This document shows, piece after piece, positions 28,806-40,538 of a stretch of DNA of 64,000 nt (position 1 is the first letter of the stretch; the number at the start of each line of letters is the position of its first letter). Source of the DNA: Bufo bufo (taxonomy: Eukaryota; Chordata; Amphibia; Anura; Bufonidae); assembly GCF_905171765.1 (NCBI RefSeq), contig NC_053392.1, forward strand, positions 447,916,837 to 447,980,836. Reading direction: 5' to 3'. The notes under the pieces are model-generated. The model did not search any database. It was not told where the DNA came from and was given only the letters and a program-made list of their open reading frames with translations. Both the position numbers and the translations under genes were made by a program.

Positions 28806-29814
28806 TAGTGGAGCAGTATGTGTGCACACGCCTACACGTACTGAATAATGGGTCTGCCCCTTCAACTTCTGGCTCTCTGCAGCCAGTGTATTGTCTGAAC
28901 GTTTGTTTAGAATGACAGGAGGGGGTTATCACAGGTTATATTTCCCAATGTTTTGGGGTGTACCCTAACTTAAAAAAATATAAATAAATTTAAAACCAAA
29001 AAGCAGTGTAGGCTACCTCCTAATCCTCCACCGCCGCTTCCACCTACACCACCACATCTACCGCCTCCTCAACCTCCTACTCCATATGGACCTCGTCCTC
29101 CTAGATCAAGATTATAATTTTTTTGTGAAGTTCGGATGAACCCGTCGAACCCGAACATCCAGGTGTCCGCTCAACTGTATAAATAATACATAATTAATAA
29201 TAAGTATAGTTGAGCGGACACCTGGATGTTCGGGTTCGACGGGTTCGGCCAAACTTCACAAAAAAGAACCCGAACCCTTTGAAGTCAATGGGGACCTGAA
29301 CTTTTGAGCACTAAAATGGCTCTAAAAATTTATTTTAAAGGGCTAGAGGGCTGCAAATGCCAGCAAAATGTGGTTAAGAGCATGGCAAGTGCTCTGCAAA
29401 CAAAAGTGGATAGGTAAATGACTTTAAATAACATAAAATATGTAAAAATAAAAAATAATAATCTTGATCTAGGAGGACGAGGTCCATATGGAGTAGGAGG
29501 TTGAGGTGGCAGTGTAGGTGGAAGCGGCGGTGGATAAGGAGGAAGTAGCCTACACTGCTTTTTGGTTTTAATTTTTTTTTTTTTTTTTTTATTAGGGAAC
29601 GCTCCAAAACATTGGGAAATATAACCTGTGATAACCCCCTCCAGTCGTGCTAAACAAACGTTCAGATAAAACACTGGCTGCAGGGCAGACCAGCACCTCC
29701 AAGGCGTAAAGGGCAAGCTCAGACCATGTGCTCAATTAGGAGACCCAGAAGTTTCAGGGGATAGAACCATCAGTCAGTTCGTGTAGGCGTGTGCAAACAT
29801 ACTGCCCCACCATG

Positions 29815-29971
29815 TCGCATGTCCCCGTGATGTTCACGATCCAATTGGATATCTGCTCTATCAACTTTGGATGTTCTTTTCTGCGCCTACCATATTGATC
29901 ACGGTTAGCGGCGAATCAGGGTTCCACGCCGGAGAGGGAGCGTGAGAAAGAGATACAACATACAAGGGAGG
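29815..29971 (+). ncRNA. 18S rRNA-like block 1 in hAT-D
   Basis: The + strand reads GTCCCCGTGATG, CTCTATCAACTTTGGATG, TTTTCTGCGCCTACCATA, TGATCACGGTTAG, GAATCAGGGTTCCACG, CCGGAGAGGGAGCGTGAGAA. This order corresponds to about 18S positions 265-440. The strand is opposite to the hAT-D transposase, as in hAT-E, so capture preceded the split of the two copies. Confidence 0.88.
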
Positions 29972-30220
29972 TTAATTGTTTCAAATTAAAAATTATAGAG
30001 TGGAAATATGGGACAAAGTATTGAAGCGCAAATTTGGGACAACTTGTTAAAGTTTAAGCATTGAATGAAAAGAGGTGGCGCGCATCAATTAAAGAAGAAT
30101 TTCTGAAATTTTATTCCCTGTCACCTATGCAAAGCAGGGGTTTCTATCAGGCAAAATGTCACCTGACAATGTAACAGACGATTTTCTGAAATTTATGTTC
30201 CTGTCACCTATGCAGAGGTG

Positions 30221-30360
30221 CCCCAGTGACATCCACCATCCATTTGGATATCTTCTTTCGGTGTTCTTTTTTGAGCCTACTATGTTGATCACTGTTATCG
30301 GCAAATCAGGTTTCCACGCCGGAGAGGGAGCGTGAGAAAGAGAGACCACATACAAGGGAG
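30221..30360 (+). ncRNA. 18S rRNA-like block 2 in hAT-D
   Basis: A second, more diverged copy of the same 18S interval: GAGCCTACTATGTTGATCAC, CAAATCAGGTTTCCACG, CCGGAGAGGGAGCGTGAGAA, CCACATACAAGGGAG. It is embedded in the ~100-bp tandem repeats. A third scrap follows at 30506. Confidence 0.82.
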
Positions 30361-30505
30361 ATAAATGGTTGAAATTTTATTTTGATCGAGCGAAAATGGG
30401 GGAAAAGTTATTAAAGCAGAAGGATCGAATGAAAGGGCCAATTAAAGACGAATTTTAGAAATTTAAGTCCCTGTCACCTATGCAGAGTCCGTGTCACCTA
30501 TGCCA

Positions 30506-30542
30506 AAGAGGGAGTGTGAGAAAGAGAGACCACATACAAGGG
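30506..30542 (+). ncRNA. 18S rRNA-like block 3 in hAT-D (scrap)
   Basis: GAGGGAGTGTGAGAAAGAGA followed by CCACATACAAGGGAG repeats the end of block 2. The following sequence repeats 30361-30470, so it arose by tandem duplication within the element. Confidence 0.7.
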
Positions 30543-30659
30543 AGATAAATGGTTGAAATTTTTTTTTGATCGAGCGAAAATGGGGGAAAAGTTATTAAAG
30601 CAGAAGGATCGAATGAAAGGGCCAATTAAAGACGAATTTTAAAAATTTAAGTCCCTGTC

Positions 30660-31300
30660 ACCTATGCAGAGTAGGTTTCATCGCCAGAAATGGGTTAATG
30701 TCACCCACCTATGGAACAGATTATTTTTTAAAATTTTGGTCCCTGTCACCTATGCAGAGCTGGGGTTTATTCACGTCAAAAATTGTAAAATGTCAAACCA
30801 AGAATGTAACAGAAAAATTAGTGAAATTTATTAACCTGTCTACTAGGTAGAACAGGGGTCTAATCACAGCCAAAAATTGGTTATTTCACCCGAAAATGTA
30901 ACATAAAAATTAGTGATTATTATATATTTTTTTACCTGTCTACTATGTATAGCAGTGGTATCTCACACCCATAAATTGGTGAATTTCACCCTAAAATGTA
31001 ACAGACAAATTAGTGATTTTTTTTTACCTGTCTACTAGGTATAACAGTAGTATATCACACCCAAAAATGGGTGAATTTAACCCGAAAATGTAACAGGCAA
31101 ATTTGTGATTTTTTTTTTTACCTGTCTACTAGGTATAGCAGTGGTATATCAGACCCAAAAATGGGTTAATTTCCCCCGAAAATGTAATAGACTAATTTGT
31201 GAATTTTTTTAACCTATCTACTAGGTAGAGCAGTGGTACATCACACCCAAAATTTGGTGAATCTCACCCAAAAATGTAACAGACAAATTAGTGAAATGAC
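30660..31300. repeat. hAT-D 3' tandem repeats, about 90-110 bp
   Basis: Units with ACCTGTCTACTAGGTA, AGCAGTGGTATATCACACCC, AAAAATGGGTGAATTT and CCCGAAAATGTAACAGACAAATT occur about six times. Related but more diverged units with CCTGTCACCTATGCAGAG extend left to about 30100. Confidence 0.88.
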
Positions 31301-33819
31301 ATAAAATAAAATGAAATACGTACAAATAAAAAACATAAATTTGATTTCATTGATTTATGAGGTGGAGGTCCATATGGAGTAGGAGTTTGAGGAGGCGGTG
31401 GACATAGCGGTGTAGGTGGAAGCAGCGGTGGAGGAGGACGAGGTAGCCAACACTGGTTTTTGGTTTTAATTTTTTTATTAGGGTACACTCCAAAAGAGTG
31501 GGAAATATCCAAAATACAAGAATGAGTAATTGCGCTGTAGTATAACAATGGCTGGGTAAGGCCGGTATACATGTCTATTCTGCACAAGGTACAGACAAGG
31601 TTCATTTTAATGAACGTGAGCTTGTCCATATTGGCTGTGGACAGGCGGCTGTGCTTGTCTGTGATAACGCCCCCTGCCGTACTAAACACATGTTCAGATA
31701 ATACACTGGCTGAAGGGCAGGCCAGCACCTCCAAGGCGTAAAGGGCAAGCTCAGGCCACGTGCCCAATTTGGAGAACCAGAAGTTGAAGGGGGCAGACCC
31801 GTCATTCAGTACGTGTAGGCGTTTGTACACATACTGCTCCACCATGTTGCTGAAATGCTGCCTCCTGCTAAGACGTTCCATATCAGCTGGTGGTGCTGGT
31901 TGTTGTGGCGTGCTGACAAAGCTTTTCCACATTTCGGCCATGCTAACCCTGCCTTCTGAGGTGCTGGCCGTGCCCCAGCTGCGTTGGCTCCTCCTCTGCC
32001 TTCGCCTTGTGCTTCAACTGTGCCCCGCTGTCAGGTGGGAATGCCACCAGCAGCGCGTCTACCAACGTGCGTTAGTAGTCGCGCATCTTACGATCACGCT
32101 CCAGTGACGGAATTAAGGACGGTATGTTGTCCTTGTAATGGGGATCCAGCAGCGTGGCCACCCAGTAATCAGCACAAGATAGAATGTGGGCAACTCGGCG
32201 GTCGTTGCGTAGACACTGCAGCATGTAATCGCTCATGTGTGCCAGGCTGCCCAGAGGCAACGAAAAGCTGTCCTCTGCGGGAGGTGTATCATCTGTGTCC
32301 TCTGTATCCCCCCAGCCTCGCACCAGAGATGACCATGAGCTGGTCTGGGTGCCACCCTGGTGTGAACAAGGTTCCTCCTCCTCCATCTCCTCCTTCTCAT
32401 CCTCCACCTAATCATCCTCGAGAACTGTGCCCTGGCTGGACAATTGTGTACCTGCCGTTTGTGGGTGCAGAAACCCACCCTCTGAGCCAATTGTGAATGA
32501 CTGGCCGGAAACGCTACGAAATGATCCCTCTTTCTCCTCCTCCTGTGCCACATCCTCTTCCATCATCGCCAGCAGTGTTTTTTCAAGGAGGTATAGAGAT
32601 AGTAACGCTGAGAACGGCAATATCGGCATTGGCCATGTTGGTGGAGTACTCGAAACAGCGCAACAAGGAAAACTGGTTTTGCATGGAGGCCCAGTCATTT
32701 GTGGTGAAGTGGTGCTGTTCCTCAGAGTAACTCACCCATGCGTGATGCAGCTGAAACTCCACTATCGCCTGCTGCTACTCGCACAGTCTGGCCAGCATGT
32801 GCAAGGTGGAGTTCCACCTTGTGGGCACGTCGCATGTGAGGCGGTGAGCGGGAAGACAGAAGTTACGCTGCAGCGCTGACAGTCGCACACAGATGGCCCG
32901 CACTTTATGCAGAAGCTCTGACATATCAGGGTAATTTTTAAGGAATCTCTGCATCACCAAATTTAGCACATGCACCAGGCAAGGGATGTGCGTCAAACTG
33001 GCTAGTCCCAGAGCTGATATGAGATTTCGCCCATTATCGCACACCACAAGGCCGGGCTTGAGGCTCACTGGCACCAACCACTCATCGGTTTGTTGTTCAA
33101 GGCCGTCCACAGCTCCTGTGCGGTGTGGGGTTTGCCCCCCAAGCAGATAAGTGCCTGCTGTCGTTTACCCCTGGCTGTGCTAAAGTTGGTGGTGAAGGTG
33201 TTATGCTGACTGAATGAGGAGGCGGTAGAGGATGAGAAAGCGGAGTAGGAGGAGGAAGCAACAGGAAAACTGAAGCGCCCTGCAATCCTCGGTGGTGGAA
33301 GGACATGCTGCAAACTGCTATCTGCCTCAGGCCCAGCCGCAACTGCATTTACCCAGTGTGCTGTAATGGAGATATACTTATGCTTACTGGTCCACGTATC
33401 CGTAGTGAGGTGCACCTTGCCACAGATAGCGTTGCGCAGTGCACACCTGATTTTGTCCCCCACTTGGTTGTGCAGGGAAGGGATGGCTCGCCTGGAAAAG
33501 TAGTGGCGGCTGGGCATGACTAATGTGGGACAGCCACCACCATAAGACCTTTAAAACTCTCCGTCTCCACCAGACGGAATGACAGAATTTCAAAGGCCAG
33601 TACTTTTGAAATGCAGGGATCGCGGGTGGGTAGGGGGATACTTCCTCTTCCACTCCAGTGTTTGGGATATGGAGAGCTGAATGCTTCCGTGGGACATTGT
33701 GGAGATGCTTGGTGACCCATGTGGTGGCGTTGCTGACAGATCCTTTGTTTGCTGGGTGGCAGGTGGCACTGTCACTCCAGAGGTGGATGAAGAGGCCGAG
33801 ACTGCAGCAGAAGAGGAAG
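31288..33819 (-). pseudogene. hAT-D transposase, catalytic and C-terminal part
   Basis: Minus-strand frames give the RNase-H-like catalytic region (LTTDTWTSKH, GLVVCDNGRN, IPCLVHVLNLVMQRF), the linker with HMLARLCE, YWVATLLDPHYKDN, and the dimerisation region (LALYALEVLACPSASVLSE, STAGGVITDKHSRLS). Several frameshifts separate 33517-33065, 33110-32775, 32698-32072 and 31941-31288. The upstream half continues at 40539 after the solo-LTR-like insertion. Confidence 0.88.
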
Positions 33820-35195
33820 TGTAAGACCGTGAACCGGGGAGGGACCCCCAGGATACAGCAAAGTCATGGAATAAGGAAAGCGACACGGACACAAGCTCCT
33901 GATGCAAAAACAGTAACTTTACTGAACAGGGGAATAAACAGTAGTATTAACAGTAATGACAACCGTGGTTACAAAGAGTATATATCACATATATATCAAA
34001 TACAGTAAACACCTCACATTCCTTTCTCTTGCCCCCAAATGACACTGTTCATGTGCCCTGAGTACTCCCAGCCTGGACGCTGGAGTGGCCTTGTAGTGTA
34101 GCAACAGTGGAGTGTCCAGAATACCCTATACACCAGGCTCAGAGTCACGGTACCAGCCCAAATGAAAAACCGTACCCAAAGCGGCGTACACAGCAGAGCC
34201 CGCAAGTCGATACTGTGCCGCAGGGTAACGGACCTGACCACTGGCGCACACGGCATAGCCTACAAGTCAATAACCGTGCCGCTAAGTCACTGACCTGGGT
34301 ATGTCCTATGTTTACTGGTTGCTCCAGACAGACAGCAAGTCCCTGCCACAACATGTGACCCTGCAGAAAGAACCTGTACTCTGACCCTCTGTTCCGATCA
34401 GCTTCCTGACGCCGATACTTATTCCTGCGAACAGAATCCGGATCCACACGGTTCTCTCATGCAGCTCACAAAATGGCAGACTAATTCTTCTCCAAGCTAA
34501 GCAACTCCACCTCTCCTGGTAGCTCCAATAGTTCCACGGCTCTTACAGCCTTCCAGGACCCAGACCTCTCTCTCTCTCTCTCTCTGGGAAGCCTTCTGGA
34601 TTGCTGACCCTGGCCTGGTCCTTATCCGATGGGGACTTACACCAACTCGCAGGTCCTTCCATCCACCATGAGGCCTCACAGGGTCTATAACCACATTCCA
34701 CAGTCCAACTGACCTTCTGGGAACCGATCCTTTCTCCCTTGGCAACATCTGCATTGCTGACAGGCATCAGTCACTTCTGACAGTGACTTTGACCGCTCTA
34801 AGTCCCACAGACCTGAGGATGGCCCTCAATCCCGTATACAGCCTCTGCACAAGCATGTCTCCTCATGTCACCATTTCCTGCTCAGTCTGGCACACAGCAG
34901 CATGAGTCATCATTAGAGTTGAGCGAACACCTGGATGTTCGGGTTCGAGAAGTTCGGCCGAACTTCCCGGAAAAGTTCGGGTTCGGGATCCGAACCAGAC
35001 CTGAAATTCGTCCCGAACCCCATTGAAGTCAATGGGGACCCGAACTTTTCGGCACTAAAAAGGCTGTAAAACAGCCCAGGAAAGGGCTAGAGGGCTGCAA
35101 AAGGCAGCAAAATGTAGTTAAATCCCCTGCAAACAAATGTGGATAGGGAAATAAATAAAAATAAAATTAAATAAATAAAAATTAACCAATATCAA

Positions 35196-35640
35196 TTGGA
35201 GAGAGGTCCCATAGCAGAGAATCAGGCTTCATGTCAGCAGAGAATCAGTCTTCATGTCATAGCAGAGAATCAGGCTTCACGTCAGCCAAAACTGGAACAG
35301 TCCATTGTCATATATTTAGGCCCCGGCACCCAGACAGAGGAGAGAGGTCCCATAACAGAGATTCAGGCTTCATGTCAGCAGAGAATCAGTCTTCATGTCA
35401 TAGCAGAGAATCAGGCTTCACGTCAGCCAAAACTGGAACAGTTCATTGTCATATATTTAGGCCCCGGCACCCAGACAGATGAGAGAGGTCCCGAAACAGA
35501 GATTCAGGCTTCATGTCTGCAGAGAATCAGTCTTCATGTCATAGCAGAGAATCATGCTTCACGTCACCCAAAACTGGAACAGGCCACTGTCAGATATTTT
35601 TAGGCCCCGGCACCCAGACAGAGGAGAGGTTCATTCAACT
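35196..35640. repeat. 142-bp minisatellite of hAT-F, about three copies
   Basis: GAGAGAGGTCCC(A/G) ... GCAGAGAATCAGTCTTCATG ... TTTAGGCCCCGGCACCCAGA recurs with a period near 142 bp. It is the reverse complement of the array at 1-813. The copy number differs (about 3 against nearly 6 or more). Confidence 0.93.
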
Positions 35641-35745
35641 TTGGGTTGCCCCGCAATATAATGGTAAAATGAAAATAAAAATAGGATTGAATGAGGAAGT
35701 GCCCTGGAGTACAATAATATATGATTAAGGGGAGGTAGTTAATGT

Positions 35746-38700
35746 CTAATCTGCACAAGGGATGGACAGGTCCTGTGGGATCCATGCCTGGTTCATTTTT
35801 ATGAACGTCAGCTTGTCCACATTGGCTGTAGACAGGCGGCTGTGTTTGTCTGTAATGACGCCCCCTGCCGTGCTGAATACACGTTCAGACAAAACGCTGG
35901 CCGCCGGGCAGGCCAGCACCTCCAAGGCATAAAAGGCTAGCTCTGGCCACGTGGAAAATTTGGAGACCCAGAAGTTGAATGGGGCCGAACCATCAGTCAG
36001 TATGTGGAGGGGTGTGTACACGTACTGTTCCACCATGTTAGTGAAATGTTGCCTCCTGCTAACACGTTCCGTATCAGGTGGTGGTGCAGTTAGCTGTGGC
36101 GTGTTGACAAAACTTTTCCACATCTCTGCCATGCTAACCCTGCCCTCAGAGGAGCTGGCCGTGACACAGCTGGTTGGCGACCTCTTGCTCCTCCTCTGCC
36201 TTCGCCTTGGGCTTCCACTTGTTCCCCTGTGACATTTGGGAATGCTCTCAGTAGCGCATCTACCAACGTGCGCTTGTACTCGCGCATCTTTCTATGACGC
36301 TCCAGTGCAGGAAGTAAGGTGGGCACATTATCTTTGTACCGGGGATCCAGCAGGGTGGCAACCCAGTAGTCCGCACACGTTAAAATGTGGGCAACTCTGC
36401 TGTCGTTGCGCAGGCACTGCAGCATGTAGTCGCTCATACGTGCCAGGCTGCCCAGAGGTAAGGACAAGCTGTCCTCTGTGGGAGGCATATCGTCATCGTC
36501 CTGCGTTTCCCCCAGCCACGCACCAGTGATGGGCCCGAGCTGCGTTGGGTGCCACCCCGCTGTGAACATGCTTCAGCCTCATCCTCCTCCACCTCCTCCT
36601 CATCCTCGTCCTCCTCGTCCTCCAGTAGTGGGCCCTGTCTGGCCACATTTGTACCTGGCCTCTGCTGTTGCAAAAAACCTCCCTCTGAGTCACTTGGAAG
36701 AGACTGGCCTGAAAGTGCTAAAAATGACCCCTCTTCCTCCTCCTCCTCCTCCTGGGCCACCTCCTCTTCCATCATCGCCCTAAGTGTTTTCTCAAGGAGA
36801 CATAGAAGTGGTATTGTAACGCTGATAACGGCGTCATCGCCACTGGCAATGTTGGTGGAGTACTCAAAACAGCGCAACAGGGCACACAGGTCTCGCATGG
36901 AGGCCCAGTCATTGGTGGTGAAGTGGTGCTGTTCCGCAGTGCGACTGACCCGTGCGTGCTGCAGCTGAAACTCCACTATGGCCTGCTGCTGCTCGCACAG
37001 TCTGTCCAGCATGTGCAAGGTGGATTTCCACCTGATGGGCACGTCGCATATGAGGCGGCGAGCGGGAAGGCCGAAGTAACGCTGTAGCGCAGACAGGCGA
37101 GCAGCGGCAGGATGTGAACGCGGGAAGCGCGCACAGACGGCCCGCACTTTATGCAGCAGCTCTGACATGTCGGGGTAGTTGTGAATGAACTTCTGCACCA
37201 CCAAATTCAGCACATGCGCCAGGCAAGGGATGTGCGTCCAACCGGCTAGTCCCAGAGCTGCAACGAGATTTCGCCCATTATCGCACACCACCAGGCCGGG
37301 CTTGAGGCTCACCGGCAGCAACCACTCGTCGGTCTGTTGTTCTATACCCCGCCACAACTCCTGTGCGGTGTGGGGCCAGTCCCCCAAACATACGAGTTTC
37401 AGAATGGCCTGCTGACGTTTACCCCGGGCTGTGCTGAAGTTGGTGGTGAAGGTGTGTGGCTGACTGGATGAGCAGGTGGGAGAAGAGGAGGAGGAAGCCG
37501 AGTAGGAGGAGGAGGCAACAGGAGGCAAAGAATGTTGCCCTGCGATCCTTGGCGGCGGAAGGACGTGCGCCAAACAGCTCTTCGCCTGGGGCCCAGCCGC
37601 CACTACATTTACCCAGTGTGCAGTTAGGGAAATATAGCGTCCCTGGCCGTGCTTACTGGTCCACGTATCTGTGGTTAGGTGGACCTTGCCACAGATGGTG
37701 TTGCGCAGTGCACACTTGATTTTATCGGATACTTGGTTGAGCAGGGAAGGCATGGCTCTCTTGGAGAAGTAGTGGCGGCTGGGAACAACATACTGTGGGA
37801 CAGCAAGCGACATGAGCTGTTTGAAGCTGTCTGTGTCCACCAGCCTGAATGACAGCATTTCATAGGCCAGTCGTTTAGAAATGCTGGCATTCAGGGCCAG
37901 GGATCGAGGGTGGCTAGGTGGGAATTTACGCTTTCTCTCAAACGTTTGTGAGATGGAGAGCTGAACGCTGCCGTGTGACATGGTTGAGATGCTTGGTGAT
38001 GGAGGTGGTGGTGGTGTTGGTGGTACATCCTCTGTTTGCTGGGTGGCAGGTGCCAATGTTCCTCCAGAGGTGGAGGAAGAGGCCGAGGCGGCAGCAGCGG
38101 AAGAGGTAGCAGGGGGAGCCTGAGTGAGTTCCTTGTTTTTAAGGTGTTTACTCCACTGCAGTTCATGCTTTGCATGCAGGTGCCTGGTCATGCAGGTTGT
38201 GCTAAGGTTCAGAACGTTAATGCCTCGCTTCAGGCTCTGATGGCACAGCGTGCAAACCACTCGGGTCTTGTCGTCAGCACATTGTTTGAAGAACTGCCAC
38301 GCCAGGGAACTCCTCGAAGCTGCCTTTGGGGTGCTCGGTCCCAGATGGCGGTGGCCAGTAGCAGGCGGACTCTCTTGGCAGCGGGTGTTCTGATTTTGCC
38401 CACTGCTCCCTCTTTTGCTACGCTGTTGGCTCGGTCTCACCACTGCCTCTTCTTCCGAATTCTGAAAGTCAGTGGCACGACCTTCATTCCACGTGGGGTC
38501 TAGGACCTCATCGTCCCCTGCATCGTCTTCCACCCAGTCTTCCTCCCTGACCTCCTGTTCAGTCTGCACACTGCAGAAAGACGCAGCAGTTGGCACCTGT
38601 GTTTCGTCATCATCAGAGACGTGCTGAGGTGGTATTCCCATGTCCTCATCATTAGGAAACATAAGTGGTTGTGCGTTAGTGCATTCTATCTCTTCCACCC

Positions 38701-39148
38701 CTGGGGAAGGGCTAGGTGGATGCCCTTGGGAAACCCTGCCTGCAGAGTCTTCAAACAGCATAAGAGACTGCTGCATAACTTGAGGCTCAGACAGTTTCCC
38801 TGATATGCATGGGGGTGATGTGACAGACTGATGGGCTTGGTTTTCATGCGCCATCTGTGCGCTTTCTGCAGAAGACTGGGTGGGAGATAATGTGAACGTG
38901 CTGGATCCACTGTCGGCCACCCAATTGACTAATGCCTATACCTGCTCAGGCCTTACCATCCTTAGAACGGCATTGGGCCCCACCAAATATCGCTGTAAAT
39001 TCTGCTGGCTACTGGGACCTGAGGTAGTTGGTTCACTAGGACGTGTGGCTGTGGCAGAACGGCCACGTCCTCTCCCAGCACCAGAGGGTCCACTAACACC
39101 ACAACGACCATGTCCGCGTCCGTGTCCCTTACTAGATGTTTTCCTCAT
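35746..39148 (-). pseudogene. hAT-F transposase, nearly complete (one stop, two frameshifts)
   Basis: The start is MRKTSSKGHGRG at 39148. At 38938-38936 an in-frame TAG replaces the CAG seen in relatives, then 828 codons are open (to 36434). They contain a BED zinc finger (AWQFFKQCADDKTRVVC, CTLCHQSLKRG, HLHAKH), a catalytic core (LTTDTWTSKHGQGRYISLTA, GLVVCDNGRNLVAALG, IPCLAHVLNLVVQ), an all-helical insertion with HMLDRLCEQQQ, and acidic runs. Near 36509 a 1-nt change moves the frame to YWVATLLDPRYKDN. A second shift near 36135 leads to the dimerisation region (ELAFYALEVLACPAASVLSE) ending at 35746. Family: BED-finger hAT transposase. Confidence 0.92.
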
Positions 39149-39237
39149 TGTTACCGTTCACCACAATAACAAAAAAATTATTTGTCCCAATGTATTGAAT
39201 TCAAATTCAGGCCTTTTTTTACAGGCACCTAACATTT

Positions 39238-39770
39238 TATTATTTAGGCGCTGGGTGACAGGTATACGTTTACGGACAGAATTAAACTTGGAAATGCACA
39301 GTAGCGTGTGAAGTTATTGAGGATGACACTATCCGCACCTTAAATCTAATGTACCCTTTTATGGATCGATTTAAACTTGGCCTGATACAGCAGAAAAAAA
39401 TTATTTAGGGAATTGCTAAGTTGGGAATTGTATTCAACCCAGAACAAAAACTGTACTTTGGCGGACACTAAATGAATTGACCAGCCTCAGCAATAAACAC
39501 AGATTTAGCTGAATATAAATTTTAGGCCTATTATTTAGGCGCTGGGTGACAGGTATACGTTTTCGGACAGAATTAAACTTGGAAATGCACGGTAGCGTGT
39601 GAAGTTATTGAGGATGACACTATCCGCACCTTAAATCTAATATACCCTTTCATGGATCGATTTAAACTTGGCCTGATACAGCAGAAAAAAATTATTTAGG
39701 GAATTGCTAAGTTGGGAATTGTATTCAACCCAGAACAAAAACTGTGCTTCGGCAGACAGCAGACAGTATT
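39238..39770. repeat. hAT-F leader direct repeat, about 292-bp period
   Basis: TTATTTAGGCGCTGGGTGAC-type sequence through GAATTGTATTCAACCCAGAA occurs at about 39238-39465 and again at 39530-39755 with few differences. It lies between promoter and transposase. Confidence 0.88.
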
Positions 39771-40156
39771 ACAATTGGCTAGCCACAGCTGAAACACCAG
39801 ATTTAGTGTACTGCTATTTTGGCAATTGTATTTTACCCCTCAATAAAATAGCAAGCACAGCCAAACCCCTGATGTAGGATATAGCAAAAAAATAACCACA
39901 CTATTGATGGTTAAATGGACTTGGTGGCAGCTTGTGCTGGCGCACCACAAGAAAAAAGTGACATAAAAACACTCTGGGCAGCCTAAAAACGGTGAGCAAT
40001 TAAATAGCAGCAGTTCAATGATCCACAGCTGTAGATCGGTCACTGAATTAAGTGTTTTTGCAGAGTTAATCACTGTCTAATATGGCCCTAACAGCAGCTG
40101 CAACCTCTCCCTACACTGATCAGAGCAGAGTGACGTGCGGCGCTACGTGACTCCAG

Positions 40157-40227
40157 CTTAAATAGAGGCTGGGTCACATGCTGCACTGGCCAATCACAGC
40201 CATGCCAATAGTAGGCATGGCTGTGAT
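40157..40227 (-). promoter_or_regulatory. hAT-F promoter: hairpin, CCAAT box and TATA-like box
   Basis: A perfect 14-bp inverted repeat (40193-40206 and 40214-40227, ATCACAGCCATGCC type) with a 7-nt loop. CCAAT and the TATTTAAG box (40157-40164, minus strand) follow in the direction of the transposase. Same layout as in hAT-B and hAT-D. Confidence 0.6.
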
Positions 40228-40538
40228 GGCCTCTTGGGGCAAGTAGTATGACGCTTGTTGATTGGCTGCTTTGCAGCCTTTCAAAAAGCGCCAAGAAAGC
40301 GCCGAACACCGAACCCGAACCCGGACTTTTACGAAAATGTTCGGGTTCGGGTCCGTGTCATGGACACCCCAAAATTTCGGGTTCGCTCATCCCTAGTCAT
40401 CATCTGTTTTGCATATCTAGATCCGGCAGTAACTTTGCTATGTGGGGAAACAGCAGCCTCTTGTGGCAGAAAAAAACGAAATGACAGTCTCAGAAACAGC
40501 ATTCAAGAATCAGTGGCTGTTTCCCCATCTTACAGAAG

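Larger units (their letters stand above)
21444..29179 (+). mobile_element. hAT-E: full-span hAT transposon with two insertions
   Basis: The 5' terminus TAGGGTTGAGCGAACCCGAAC at 21444 pairs with CGCTCAACTGTA ending at 29179. Order: promoter, leader repeats, transposase 22018-27592, 3' tandem repeats, 18S-like blocks, terminus. The flanking 8-mers TTAATAAC (21436-21443) and TAAATAAT (29180-29187) match only partly, so the TSD is decayed. Without the inserts at 23013-23258 and 24084-25947 and the duplication at 25954, the element would be about 5.5 kb. Confidence 0.85.
34914..40395 (-). mobile_element. hAT-F: complete hAT transposon, 5482 bp
   Basis: TAGAGTTGAGCGAAC at 34914 and its near reverse GTTCGCTCATCCCTA ending 40395, with a perfect 8-bp TSD GTCATCAT (34906-34913, 40396-40403). 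Order from right to left: promoter (about 40160), leader repeats, transposase 39148-35746, the 142-bp minisatellite, 3' terminus. It is the youngest hAT in the window by its open frames and TSD, and it sits inside the solo LTR inside hAT-D. It carries no 18S-like block. Confidence 0.95.
33820..40534. mobile_element. Solo-LTR-like element (about 1.2 kb net), split by hAT-F
   Basis: The sequence begins TGTAAGACC at 33820 and ends CATCTTACA at 40534, so the ends are inverted TGTAAGA/TCTTACA as in an LTR. GAAG flanks it on both sides (33816-33819, 40535-40538), while the uninterrupted hAT-E sequence has GAAG once. Its own sequence is 33820-34913 plus 40404-40534; the middle is hAT-F. No coding frame is present. 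A (CT)n run lies at 34566-34586. I call it a solo LTR by its ends and 4-bp TSD; an intact LTR element of this kind is not in the window. Confidence 0.7.

Noticed and set aside
33820..34913. Protein gene in the solo-LTR-like element
   Set aside because: Short frames on both strands show no recognisable domain, and the ends and 4-bp TSD explain the sequence as an LTR.
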